Assembly (NCBI GenBank): GCA_900770765.1
Contig: CAAGLK010000046.1
Coordinates: 1 to 32,283 of the forward strand
Direction of reading: 5' to 3'
Length of the DNA stretch: 32,283 nt
DNA from: Helicobacteraceae bacterium
Lineage (GTDB): Bacteria > Campylobacterota > Campylobacteria > Campylobacterales > Helicobacteraceae
Shown here: one piece after another, positions 1-7,220 of the stretch
Layout of the letters: each line of letters opens with the position of its first letter
Numbering within the stretch: position 1 is the stretch's first letter
Notes under the pieces: generated by a model
The model's input: the letters and a program-made list of their open reading frames with translations, nothing else
Told to the model about the DNA's origin: nothing
Databases searched by the model: none
Position numbers and translations under genes: made by a program

Positions 1-58
1 GTGATAAAGTATGATTATTTTGATTTAAAAATTTTAGGGTAGGGGGGAATAAAAAAAC

Positions 59-694
59 CTAGGGAAACTTTTCGGGGGGGGGGGGATTTTTATCACATAA
101 AATATTTAGATTATTAGGTAAATAAAAACATTGCTTTACCTTTATATATTTTGTAGGATTAATATTAATTAATGGAGCTAGTTGCTCTAGTAAATAATGT
201 CTAGGGCGTGGGTGATATAGGTAGAATCCAAATTTCGCATCTTTATATTTCCATAGATTTTCAAAATTTTTTGTATGTCGCATAATGCGTTTGGCGGCAC
301 TTAATAGTCCATTTGGCACAATGTGAGTGTAGCTTGTCCTATAGATTCTATCTGGTGTTATTACAAAATTGATTAGACAATTATTTTGTATTATTAAAAA
401 TGGAAACTCTTCAAATTCATCAATCATTAAAATTAAATTTAACTCACCATCTTGTAGATTCGCAACTGCTCTTGTTATGACTACATATTCTATTGGGTGT
501 TGCAGTTCAAAATAGTCGTTTTTGCAAGTTTCTTGCCAGAATTTTATTAATCCTTGATAATTTTGCTCATTTTGAAGCTGCGTAATTGTGGCGATTTGTG
601 AAGCGGATTTAAACTCTGTGTAATCCCAAATTTGCACTTTTTTATAATTGCTTAGCAGCTTTTTAATATTTTTAATTTGTGTGTTTAAGTCCAT
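59..694 (-). CDS. Unrecognised protein with a phase-variable poly-C tract at its 3' end
   Basis: This 211-codon gene starts 9 bases after the rny stop; its AGGA ribosome-binding site overlaps that stop, so it is probably co-transcribed and coupled with rny. I do not recognise the family. The protein has no signal peptide or clear membrane segment, and a charged, aromatic-rich body with the motif YHPRPRHYLLEQL near residues 160-172. That motif is faintly like the substrate-binding part of family 61 glycosyltransferases, but this is only an impression. The coding strand runs through twelve consecutive C bases (74-85), giving PPPP, and stops four codons later. With 10 or 13 C the frame instead continues without a stop to the left window edge, encoding a sensible sequence beginning RKVSLGFFIPPYP. 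With 11 C it ends after about a dozen codons. The version seen here is therefore probably a shortened, out-of-phase product. Confidence 0.6.
   Translation of the reverse strand: MDLNTQIKNIKKLLSNYKKVQIWDYTEFKSASQIATITQLQNEQNYQGLIKFWQETCKNDYFELQHPIEYVVITRAVANLQDGELNLILMIDEFEEFPFLIIQNNCLINFVITPDRIYRTSYTHIVPNGLLSAAKRIMRHTKNFENLWKYKDAKFGFYLYHPRPRHYLLEQLAPLININPTKYIKVKQCFYLPNNLNILCDKNPPPPEKFP
74..85. repeat. Homopolymer tract, 12 G (poly-C on the coding strand)
   Basis: Twelve consecutive G bases lie inside the 3' end of the minus-strand gene at 59-694. Poly-G/C tracts of 8 or more bases inside genes are the typical slipped-strand phase-variation sites of Helicobacter and Campylobacter. The tract length decides which of three C-terminal frames is read; one of these stays open to the window edge. 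Confidence 0.85.
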
Positions 695-703
695 TTAAGA
701 TTC

Positions 704-2275
704 CTACTCTGCGATAGCACAAGCTCTTGTTTCTCTAATTACGCTTACTTTTACTTCGCCTGGATATTGAACGCTTTCTTCAATTTCTTTTGCGATTTCT
801 TTAGCTAGTGTGTAACTTTGCTCATCGCTAATATCACAAGCTTTTACAATAACCCTAACTTCTCGCCCAGAATTAATAGCATAAGCGTGTAAAACGCCCA
901 TTTTTGAAGTGGCTATTTTTTCAAACGCATTTACGCGTCTTAGATAGTTTTCTAAAATTTCTCGTCTAGCCCCAGGTCTAGCCGCCGAGAGTGCATCGGC
1001 AGCGCATACTGCGGCGGCTTCTATGCTTTTAATTTCTTCATCGCCATGATGGCTTAAAATCGCATTTAAAACAGCTGGCGGCTCATTATATCGCCTTGCG
1101 ATTTCTGCTCCAAGCTCTACATGCGTGCCTTTAAATTCATGCGTTTTTGCCTTGCCAATGTCATGTAAAAGCCCAGCTCTAGTTGCTAGCAAACAATCAC
1201 CGCCAAGCTCTGCGGCTATGATTCCAGCTAGATTTGCTACTTCTAGCGAGTGCGCTAGAGCGTTTTGTCCATAGCTTGCGCGGTAGCGGAGTTTGCCTAT
1301 TAGCTTTTTAATTTCAGCATGCATATTTCCAAGCCCCAAGTCTAGCACGACTCTATCGCCCTCTTTATAAACTTCATCTTCAAATTTGTCATAGCATTTT
1401 TGATAAATTTCTTCAATTCTTGCTGGCTGGATTCTGCCATCTTCTATTAATAGATTAATTGTTTCAGTAGCGATTGCACGGCGGTAGAGATTATGAGAGC
1501 TTACTATAATCGTATTTGGCGTATCATCAATTATAATATCCACACCGCAAATCATCTCTAATGTCTTAATATTTCGCCCCTCTTTACCTATGATTCTAGC
1601 TTTTAAATCATCGCTTGGAAGCGTGATTGATTGTATAAGTCGCTCAGCGGCAAATTCACCTGCAAAGCGTGAAGTGGCTAGAGCTAAAATGTAATTTGCT
1701 CTTTCTTTTGCTATATTTTTTGCTTTTTGTTCTTCTGCATAAATGATTTTAGAGGCTTCAAGCTGGGATTCCTCTTTTATGCGTTCTAAAAACATAGCTT
1801 TTGCTTCATTTTTAGTTAAATGAGTGATTTTAGAGAGATTTTGCGTAATTTCCTCTAGCTTTTCTTTATAAAAATTTTTGACTTTTTTTAGGGATTCTTG
1901 CTCCCCTTTTAGTAGGTTTTTATCTTTATTGAGTGTTCTTTTTTCTTGTTCTAATTTGCAATACTCTTTTTCAATATTTTGTGCGTGATGCATTTTTTCT
2001 TTTTCAAAAAGAAGTAAATTCGCTTCATGTTCTTTTAGAATCTTTGCGCTTTCTTTTTCGGCTTTCATTTTTGCTTCGACTTCTAAGTCTTTTGCTTTAA
2101 TTTTTGATTCTTGTAAAAGCCGCTCAGCTTCATATTCTATTGCCTTTGCTCTTGCCTTTGCTTGTTCAAGCCCTATTTTTTCATTTGCTTTTGCAATTTT
2201 TCTTGCGATTAGATAGCTCCCACCGCCTGCAACTAGTGCCGATATAGCGGAGCTTGTAATAAGCCAAGTTGTCAT
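704..2275 (-). CDS. rny: Ribonuclease Y
   Basis: A 523-residue membrane-anchored endoribonuclease that starts mRNA decay. The layout is that of the family: an N-terminal membrane helix (about residues 4-25), a long charged coiled coil (about 28-200), a KH RNA-binding domain containing the GKEG loop at 230-233, and an HD metal-dependent catalytic domain with H342 (AHSLEVA) and the HD pair H371-D372 in GLLHDIGKA. The start is supported by an AAGGAT ribosome-binding site about 8 bases upstream and by the membrane helix beginning right after it. The 5' end overlaps the upstream cyclo-ligase gene by 95 bases, so translation is probably coupled. The length is normal for the family. Membership is certain from the domain set. 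Confidence 0.96.
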   Translation of the reverse strand: MTTWLITSSAISALVAGGGSYLIARKIAKANEKIGLEQAKARAKAIEYEAERLLQESKIKAKDLEVEAKMKAEKESAKILKEHEANLLLFEKEKMHHAQNIEKEYCKLEQEKRTLNKDKNLLKGEQESLKKVKNFYKEKLEEITQNLSKITHLTKNEAKAMFLERIKEESQLEASKIIYAEEQKAKNIAKERANYILALATSRFAGEFAAERLIQSITLPSDDLKARIIGKEGRNIKTLEMICGVDIIIDDTPNTIIVSSHNLYRRAIATETINLLIEDGRIQPARIEEIYQKCYDKFEDEVYKEGDRVVLDLGLGNMHAEIKKLIGKLRYRASYGQNALAHSLEVANLAGIIAAELGGDCLLATRAGLLHDIGKAKTHEFKGTHVELGAEIARRYNEPPAVLNAILSHHGDEEIKSIEAAAVCAADALSAARPGARREILENYLRRVNAFEKIATSKMGVLHAYAINSGREVRVIVKACDISDEQSYTLAKEIAKEIEESVQYPGEVKVSVIRETRACAIAE

Positions 2276-2867
2276 ATAGTTTATCCTTAAATTTTAGGCA
2301 ACAAAAGGGGGTTAGGTAAAGATTTGCTTGTAAATCATAAGATTGTGTGATAATTTCTTGTGATAAATTTAAAGCGCGGGAAATAAAAATTATTTTTGGT
2401 TTTTTTGAAATTGCGCTAAAAAATCTATCATACATCCCCTTTCCAAAGCCTATTCTTCTTAATGTTATATCGCTACCAATTGTTGGGATTATGGCTAAAT
2501 CTAGTTTTTTAGTTGTGAAAAATGAATTGCTAGGTTCATAAACGCCAAAAGCCCTTTTTTGCATTGGTAAGCGATATTTTACAAGTTTAAAGCTAATAAA
2601 TTGCATAAAGGGGAGTAAAATTGTAAGATTTTTTTGCTTTTTATAGTGATTTAGCAGTTTTTTACAATTAAATTCAATTGGCAATGGATAATAAAATAAT
2701 ATGTTTATGTTTTTGCGTTTTTGTGTTTTAAAGGATTCTAAAGTGGAATCTATTTCGGCTTTTAAAAGTTTTGTAAGTTTGGAATCTAGTGCGTAGAGAT
2801 TCTTTTTAGCTTTTATTTTTTCTAAATTTGCTTTAAAATTTTTACGATATTGTGTTTTTAAATCCAT
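2181..2867 (-). CDS. 5-formyltetrahydrofolate cyclo-ligase family protein
   Basis: The 228-residue product belongs to the enzyme family that converts 5-formyltetrahydrofolate to 5,10-methenyltetrahydrofolate with ATP, returning a storage folate to one-carbon metabolism in the cytoplasm. The diagnostic glycine-rich site is GFGKGMYDRF at residues 140-149 (family form GxGxGYYDR), preceded by the strand KLDLAIIP. The C-terminal YDLQANLYLTP matches the usual family ending. About 30 further residues follow the expected end (from about residue 197) and are read through the ribosome-binding site and first 95 bases of rny, so they look like an extension caused by a lost stop. AAGGAT lies just before the ATG. 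It is the first gene of the leftward operon, divergent from the tRNA cluster. Confidence 0.86.
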   Translation of the reverse strand: MDLKTQYRKNFKANLEKIKAKKNLYALDSKLTKLLKAEIDSTLESFKTQKRKNINILFYYPLPIEFNCKKLLNHYKKQKNLTILLPFMQFISFKLVKYRLPMQKRAFGVYEPSNSFFTTKKLDLAIIPTIGSDITLRRIGFGKGMYDRFFSAISKKPKIIFISRALNLSQEIITQSYDLQANLYLTPFCCLKFKDKLYDNLAYYKLRYIGTSCRRWELSNRKKNCKSK

Positions 2868-2946
2868 TTTTATCCTTGTGCTTTAGAATAAGGTTTTAAG
2901 ATTCTAGCAAATTAGCTTTTATTTTAAATAAAATTTTTAAAAACTA

Positions 2947-2975
2947 TTGACATTTAAAAAAAAAGTAGCTAAAAT
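2947..2975 (+). promoter_or_regulatory. Sigma-70 promoter of the tRNA-tuf operon
   Basis: TTGACA at 2947-2952 and TAAAAT at 2970-2975 are separated by exactly 17 bases, with transcription expected to start near 2982, about 20 bases before tRNA-Thr. A consensus -35 is unusual for Helicobacter, where the -35 is normally weak, and fits a stable-RNA promoter. The spacer contains nine consecutive A (2956-2964). Confidence 0.8.
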
Positions 2976-3003
2976 TCCGCCTTTAATTTTTTAAATTTTA
3001 TTT

Positions 3004-3079
3004 GCTGGCGTAGCTCAGTTGGTAGAGCAGCTGCCTTGTAAGCAGCAGGCCGGGGGTTCGAGTCCCTTTGCCAGCTCCA
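3004..3079 (+). tRNA. tRNA-Thr (anticodon TGT)
   Basis: The acceptor stem GCTGGCG pairs with TGCCAGC, the anticodon loop reads CTTGTAA (anticodon TGT), the T-loop GGTTCGAGTCC is intact and the 3' CCA is encoded. It is the first of four tRNAs ahead of tuf. The same Thr-Tyr-Gly-Thr-tuf order occurs at E. coli thrU-tyrU-glyT-thrT-tufB. Confidence 0.97.
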
Positions 3080-3133
3080 TTTTATAAATAAGTTTTTCAG
3101 TGTTTGACCAGTTTTTATATTTTTTAATGTTGG

Positions 3134-3218
<85 letters not shown>

Positions 3219-3230
3219 TTATAGCTATTT

Positions 3231-3307
3231 GCGGGAGTAGCTCAGTTGGCTAGAGCATCAGCCTTCCAAGCTGAGGGTCGCGGGTTCGAGCCCCGTTTCC
3301 CGCTCCA
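3231..3307 (+). tRNA. tRNA-Gly (anticodon TCC)
   Basis: Acceptor GCGGGAG pairs with TTCCCGC through one wobble pair, the anticodon loop is CTTCCAA (anticodon TCC), the T-arm is intact and CCA is encoded. It lies 12 bases after tRNA-Tyr, so both are surely cut from one transcript. Confidence 0.97.
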
Positions 3308-3314
3308 TACTGGG

Positions 3315-3348
3315 AGCTGATTCTTCGTAATTCTTTTTTACATCAGCT
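3315..3348 (+). other. Inverted repeat after tRNA-Gly
   Basis: AGCTGAT (3315-3321) and ATCAGCT (3342-3348) form a 7-bp stem around a 20-base loop that contains six T. The stem is not followed by a T run, so it is not a classical terminator; it may mark the processing end of the upstream tRNAs. The rest of the 179-base spacer to the next tRNA shows two GTGGAATC words and nothing else I can assign. Confidence 0.35.
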
Positions 3349-3486
3349 AAACACAATAATTTATTTATGCGTTCTTTAAGAGTTTTTAAAAATGTGGAAT
3401 CGCAAATTTATTTTGCATTTTTAAAGCGTAAAATCTTTATATAGTTTTGTTTTAAAAGTGGAATCTTAAATTGTGGAATCTTATAC

Positions 3487-3561
3487 GCCCATATAGCTCA
3501 GTGGCAGAGCACTTCCTTGGTAAGGAAGAGGTCGGCGGTTCAATCCCGCTTATGGGCTCCA
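3487..3561 (+). tRNA. tRNA-Thr (anticodon GGT)
   Basis: Acceptor GCCCATA pairs with TATGGGC, the anticodon loop reads TTGGTAA (anticodon GGT), the T-loop GGTTCAATCC is intact and CCA is encoded. It is separated from tRNA-Gly by an unusually long 179-base spacer and lies 96 bases before tuf. Confidence 0.97.
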
Positions 3562-3612
3562 GTTTTTCAGGGTATGATGGAATTGTAGAGAATGTACGAT
3601 TCTAAGATTACA

Positions 3613-3633
3613 AAAAATAGCGTGGCTATTTTT
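3613..3633 (+). other. Hairpin in the tuf leader
   Basis: AAAAATAG (3613-3620) and CTATTTTT (3626-3633) form a perfect 8-bp stem around CGTGG, ending about 15 bases before the tuf ribosome-binding site. It is AT-rich and its right arm doubles as the T run, so it could be a weak terminator-like attenuator or a processing site between the last tRNA and tuf mRNA. Confidence 0.4.
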
Positions 3634-3657
3634 AAATTCAAATTTTAGGAGAAGCTT

Positions 3658-4860
3658 ATGGCTAAGGAGAAATTTAATAGAGGTAATAAACCTCATGTTA
3701 ATGTTGGAACTATCGGGCATGTTGACCATGGTAAAACAACTTTGAGTGCTGCGATTTCTGCTGTTCTATCTCAAAAAGGTCTTGCAGAAATGAAAGATTA
3801 TGATAATATCGATAATGCTCCAGAGGAAAAAGAGCGCGGTATTACAATCGCTACTTCACACATTGAGTATGAAACAGAAAAACGCCACTATGCGCATGTG
3901 GATTGCCCAGGGCACGCAGACTATGTTAAAAATATGATTACAGGTGCTGCTCAAATGGATGGTGCGATTCTAGTTGTATCTGCTGCGGATGGTCCTATGC
4001 CACAAACTAGAGAGCATATTTTGCTATCTCGCCAAGTAGGTGTTCCTTATATTGTTGTATTTATGAATAAACAAGATATGGTTGATGACCCAGAATTGCT
4101 AGAATTAGTAGAAATGGAAATTAGAGAGCTTCTATCAAGCTATGAATTCCCTGGTGATGATACACCTATTATCGCTGGTTCTGCACTTAAAGCATTAGAT
4201 GAAGCAAAAAGCGGTAATCTAGGCGAGTGGAGTGAGAAAATTATGAAACTTATGGATGCGGTAGATGATTATATCCCAACTCCAGTGCGTGAAACTGATA
4301 AAACTTTCCTAATGCCTATTGAAGATGTGTTCTCAATCGCTGGTCGTGGAACTGTTGTAACAGGTAGAATTGAAAGAGGTATCGTAAAAGTAGGTGATGA
4401 AATTGAAATCGTAGGTATCCGCCCAACTCAAAAAACAACTGTAACAGGTGTTGAAATGTTTAGAAAAGAGCTTGACCAAGGTGAAGCTGGGGATAATGTG
4501 GGTGTGCTTCTAAGAGGTACTAAAAAAGAGGAAGTTGAAAGAGGTATGGTTTTATGTAAGCCAGGCTCAATTACTCCACACAAAAAATTTGAAGGCGAAA
4601 TTTATGTTCTTTCAAAAGATGAAGGTGGAAGACACACTCCTTTCTTTAATGGTTATAGACCACAATTTTATGTAAGAACAACTGATATTACAGGCTCTAT
4701 CGTATTACCAGAAGGTGTTGAAATGGTAATGCCAGGTGATAATATTAAAATAACAGTTGAGCTAATTAACCCAATCGCACTAGAAGAAGGGACACGCTTT
4801 GCTATCCGTGAAGGTGGTAGAACTGTTGGTGCTGGTGTTGTTACAAAGATTATTGAATAG
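3658..4860 (+). CDS. tuf: Elongation factor Tu
   Basis: The 400-residue GTPase delivers aminoacyl-tRNA to the ribosome. All GTP-binding motifs are visible: GHVDHGKT (about residues 20-27), the switch I region with RGITI, DCPGHADY (about 82-89) and NKQD (about 137-140, where E. coli has NKCD), followed by beta-barrel domains 2 and 3. The AGGAG ribosome-binding site lies 6 bases before the ATG. It sits after four tRNAs and before rpmG, and not in the rpsL-rpsG-fusA operon further downstream. Length and sequence are normal. Confidence 0.99.
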   Translation: MAKEKFNRGNKPHVNVGTIGHVDHGKTTLSAAISAVLSQKGLAEMKDYDNIDNAPEEKERGITIATSHIEYETEKRHYAHVDCPGHADYVKNMITGAAQMDGAILVVSAADGPMPQTREHILLSRQVGVPYIVVFMNKQDMVDDPELLELVEMEIRELLSSYEFPGDDTPIIAGSALKALDEAKSGNLGEWSEKIMKLMDAVDDYIPTPVRETDKTFLMPIEDVFSIAGRGTVVTGRIERGIVKVGDEIEIVGIRPTQKTTVTGVEMFRKELDQGEAGDNVGVLLRGTKKEEVERGMVLCKPGSITPHKKFEGEIYVLSKDEGGRHTPFFNGYRPQFYVRTTDITGSIVLPEGVEMVMPGDNIKITVELINPIALEEGTRFAIREGGRTVGAGVVTKIIE

Positions 4861-4869
4861 TAGGCTAAA

Positions 4870-5040
4870 ATGGCTAAAGGTAATCGTGTAAAAATTGGAC
4901 TTAAATGTTCTGAATGTGGTGATATTAATTATAGCACTATGAAAAATGCAAAAACCACAACAGAAAAACTGGAGCTTAAAAAGTTCTGCCCTAGATTAAA
5001 TAAACACACTATTCACAAAGAAGTTAAGCTTAAAAGCTAA
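4870..5040 (+). CDS. rpmG: 50S ribosomal protein L33
   Basis: A 56-residue basic protein beginning MAKGNRVKIGLKCSECGD, the L33 signature. The N-terminal CxxC pair is present, but the second metal site is reduced to a single cysteine in KFCPRLNKH, so this is probably a non-zinc-binding or partial-site version. The ATG is 9 bases after the tuf stop, where TAGGCTAAA supplies little of a ribosome-binding site, suggesting coupling to tuf translation. The gene lies in the conserved order tuf-rpmG-tRNA-Trp-secE-nusG. Confidence 0.97.
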   Translation: MAKGNRVKIGLKCSECGDINYSTMKNAKTTTEKLELKKFCPRLNKHTIHKEVKLKS

Positions 5041-5061
5041 ATTTTAGCTTCTTTTGTGTGG

Positions 5062-5085
5062 TAAGAATCCTTTTTAGGATTCTTA
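5062..5085 (+). terminator. Perfect hairpin after rpmG
   Basis: TAAGAATCCT (5062-5071) and AGGATTCTTA (5076-5085) pair over 10 bp around a TTTT loop and are followed by TTTATTTATC. The low GC content makes it a moderate terminator at best; because it lies inside the operon it may give partial termination or protect the rpmG mRNA end. Confidence 0.55.
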
Positions 5086-5105
5086 TTTATTTATCTATTA
5101 TTTAT

Positions 5106-5124
5106 GGAGGGTTTCCTCCTTTTT
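5106..5124 (+). terminator. GC-rich hairpin with T run abutting tRNA-Trp
   Basis: GGAGG (5106-5110) pairs with CCTCC (5115-5119) around GTTT and is followed directly by TTTTT (5120-5124); the tRNA begins at the next base. The form is that of a short intrinsic terminator placed inside an operon, so an attenuator or a 5' processing hairpin are both possible. Confidence 0.45.
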
Positions 5125-5200
5125 AGGTCAGTAGCTCTAATGGTAGAGCGTCGGTCTCCAAAACCGAATGTTGCGGGTTCGAGTCCTGCCTGGCCTGCCA
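5125..5200 (+). tRNA. tRNA-Trp (anticodon CCA)
   Basis: Acceptor AGGTCAG pairs with CTGGCCT (one T-G wobble), the anticodon loop reads CTCCAAA (anticodon CCA), the T-arm GGGTTCGAGTCC is intact and the 3' CCA is encoded. It lies between rpmG and secE, its usual site in Campylobacterota. Confidence 0.97.
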
Positions 5201-5228
5201 TTTTGGAATAAAGAGAGACAAGCAAGTA

Positions 5229-5408
5229 ATGAAAAAACTAATTACCTATTATAGATTATCAAAAGAAGAGCTATCAAAAGTTATTTTCCCCACTAAAGAG
5301 CAAGTTAGAAATGCCTTTGTTTCTGTTGTTATCGTGGTAACTGTTCTTGCTTTATTTATGGCGTTGGTTGATTTTTTACTTGGTGGAATTGTTTCTAGTA
5401 TTTTATAA
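5229..5408 (+). CDS. secE: Preprotein translocase subunit SecE
   Basis: A 59-residue inner-membrane protein that clamps the SecY channel. The N-terminal part is amphipathic (YRLSKEELSKVIFPTKEQV, the conserved SecE segment) and one membrane helix spans about residues 29-57. This is the short, single-helix form usual outside the enterobacteria. It starts 28 bases after tRNA-Trp; AGAGAGACAAG upstream gives only a weak ribosome-binding site. The neighbour nusG confirms the assignment. Confidence 0.95.
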   Translation: MKKLITYYRLSKEELSKVIFPTKEQVRNAFVSVVIVVTVLALFMALVDFLLGGIVSSIL

Positions 5409-5420
5409 ATAGGATTATTT

Positions 5421-5951
5421 ATGGCATTGTATTGGTATGCGATTCAAACATATTTTGGTAGCGAACAGGCTGTAAAGCGTGGTATTGAAAATCTTGTAAA
5501 AGAACATCATTTAGAGGATAAATTAGCTCAAATCGTTGTCCCAACAGAAGATATTATTGAGATGCGAAATGGTAAAAAGAAAATAAGTGAAAAAAGTCTC
5601 TATCCTGGCTATGTATTTGTAAAAGCAGATTTAGATACTGCATTGTGGCATAGTATTCAGTCATTACCAAAAGTTAGTCGTTTTATCGGTGAAGCAAAAA
5701 AGCCTACTCCATTAAGTGAAGCAGATATTAATCATATTATGGAAAAAGTTCAAAATCGTGCCGCCCCTAGACCAAAAGTTATTTTTGAAACAGGTGAAGT
5801 AGTGCGTATTATTGATGGACCTTTTGCGAATTTTACCGGTGCGGTAGAAGAGTATGATATGGAACATAAGAAGTTAAAGCTAAATGTTTCTATTTTTGGT
5901 AGAAGTACACCTATTGAAATCCTTTATTCACAAGTGGAAAAAATCGTTTAA
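5421..5951 (+). CDS. nusG: Transcription termination/antitermination protein NusG
   Basis: A 176-residue factor that binds the RNA polymerase clamp and, through its C-terminal domain, Rho or ribosomal protein S10. The NGN domain begins with WYAIQTYFGSE (residues 5-15) and includes LYPGYVFVK; the KOW domain contains VRIIDGPFANFTG near residues 130-142. The ribosome-binding site is AGGA, with the ATG 12 bases after the secE stop. The length is standard. Confidence 0.98.
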   Translation: MALYWYAIQTYFGSEQAVKRGIENLVKEHHLEDKLAQIVVPTEDIIEMRNGKKKISEKSLYPGYVFVKADLDTALWHSIQSLPKVSRFIGEAKKPTPLSEADINHIMEKVQNRAAPRPKVIFETGEVVRIIDGPFANFTGAVEEYDMEHKKLKLNVSIFGRSTPIEILYSQVEKIV

Positions 5952-5970
5952 ATAAAGACAAGGATAAGTT

Positions 5971-6396
5971 ATGGCAAAGAAAATTGTTGGCGAACTTAAG
6001 TTGCAAATCCCAGCTGGGAAAGCAAATCCATCTCCTCCTGTTGGTCCTGCACTAGGTCAGCGTGGTGTAAATATTATGGAGTTTTGTAAAGCATTTAATG
6101 AAAAAACAAAAGATATGGGAAATTTCAACATTCCTGTAATTATCACCGTTTATCAAGATAAAAGTTTTACATTTATCACTAAAAAACCACCTGTTACAGA
6201 TTTAATCAAAAAAGCAGCTGGAATCCAAAAAGGCTCAGATAATCCTCTAAAAAATAAAGTTGGCAAATTAACAAAAGCCCAAGTTTTAGAGATTGTTAAA
6301 ACTAAAATGGATGATTTAAATGCAAATAGTGAAGAAGCTGCGATTAAAATTGTAGAGGGAAGTGCTCGTAGTATGGGCATTGAAGTTGTAGATTAA
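5971..6396 (+). CDS. rplK: 50S ribosomal protein L11
   Basis: The 141-residue protein forms the base of the L7/L12 stalk and binds the thiostrepton region of 23S rRNA. The proline-rich N-terminal domain (AGKANPSPPVGPALGQRGVN, residues 16-35) and the C-terminal RNA-binding domain ending in GSARSMGIEVV are intact. AAGGATAAGTT precedes the ATG. In E. coli rplK-rplA form one regulatory unit controlled by L1, and the order here is the same. Confidence 0.99.
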   Translation: MAKKIVGELKLQIPAGKANPSPPVGPALGQRGVNIMEFCKAFNEKTKDMGNFNIPVIITVYQDKSFTFITKKPPVTDLIKKAAGIQKGSDNPLKNKVGKLTKAQVLEIVKTKMDDLNANSEEAAIKIVEGSARSMGIEVVD

Positions 6397-6419
6397 AAAG
6401 ACGCGTTGGAGTATAAAAT

Positions 6420-7124
6420 ATGGCAAAAAAATTGACAAAAAGAATGCAAAAACTACTTGAAAAAGTAGATTGCAAAAAAATATACGATATTACAACCGCT
6501 TCTGCAATGGTTAAATCATTAGCATCGGCTAAATTTGATGAGACGGTTGAAGTAGCGTTGAGTTTAGGTGTAGACCCAAGACATGCAGACCAGATGATTC
6601 GTGGGGCTGTTGTGCTACCAAATGGCACTGGTAAAAGTGTGCGTGTAGCGGTATTTGCAAAAGGTGCAAAAGCAGACGAAGCTAAGGCGGCTGGTGCTGA
6701 TGTAGTAGGTGATGATGATTTAGCAGAATCTATTAAAAATGGTGATTTAAACTTTGATATGGTTATTGCAACACCAGATATGATGGCTTTAGTAGGTAAA
6801 GTTGGTAGGATTCTAGGTCCAAAAGGTCTTATGCCAAACCCAAAAACAGGCACCGTAACAATGGAAATAAGCAAAGCAGTAAGCAATGCAAAAAGCGGTC
6901 AAGTAAATTATCGTGTAGATAAAAAAGGTATCGTGCATGCACCTGTTGGTAAAGCTAGTTTTGATGCTAAAAAAATAGAAGAAAATGTTATTGCTTTAGT
7001 AAAAAACATTAATAAGCAAAAACCAGCCACTGCTAAAGGTAAATATATTAAAAATGCGACAATTTCTTTAACAATGAGTCCATCTTTAACACTAGATGCT
7101 CAAGAGTTAATGGATATGAAATAA
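6420..7124 (+). CDS. rplA: 50S ribosomal protein L1
   Basis: The 234-residue protein forms the mobile L1 stalk that moves deacylated tRNA to the E site. Recognisable segments are the FDETVEVALSLGVDPRHADQ strand near residues 38-57, the insertion domain with GRILGPKGLMPNPKTGTV near 136-153, and GKASFDAKKIEENV. It follows rplK by 23 bases (TTGGAG upstream) and is separated from rplJ by a structured 96-base leader. Length and sequence are normal. Confidence 0.99.
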   Translation: MAKKLTKRMQKLLEKVDCKKIYDITTASAMVKSLASAKFDETVEVALSLGVDPRHADQMIRGAVVLPNGTGKSVRVAVFAKGAKADEAKAAGADVVGDDDLAESIKNGDLNFDMVIATPDMMALVGKVGRILGPKGLMPNPKTGTVTMEISKAVSNAKSGQVNYRVDKKGIVHAPVGKASFDAKKIEENVIALVKNINKQKPATAKGKYIKNATISLTMSPSLTLDAQELMDMK

Positions 7125-7152
7125 TTTATTCTTGTTTTTATCTTAGGCTAAT

Positions 7153-7210
7153 GACTATGGGGGTGGAATCTCGCTTAAAAATTACCCTATATAAGTCTTT
7201 CGTCTGAAAG
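7153..7210 (+). promoter_or_regulatory. Probable L10(L12) autoregulatory mRNA leader
   Basis: Within the rplA-rplJ spacer, GACT (7153-7156) pairs with AGTC (7194-7197) and ATGGGG (7157-7162) with CCCTAT (7185-7190), leaving a one-sided bulge ATA (7191-7193). This asymmetric stem is the shape of the L10-binding leader. A second small hairpin, CTTTC/GAAAG at 7197-7210, runs into the AAGGAGG ribosome-binding site of rplJ and competes with the first stem for base 7197. In other bacteria L10 bound to such a leader represses rplJ-rplL translation; that role here is inferred. Confidence 0.6.
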
Positions 7211-7220
7211 GAGGTTTAAA

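Noticed and set aside
2347..2541. Plus-strand open frame of 64 codons opposite the cyclo-ligase
   Set aside because: It is fully inside the minus-strand gene, which has the family motif, and has no convincing start region.
6344..6886. Antisense open frame of 180 codons opposite rplA
   Set aside because: It is a shadow of the rplA and rplK reading frames: low-complexity Ser/Pro/Ala residues, no ribosome-binding site, and overlap with a certain gene.
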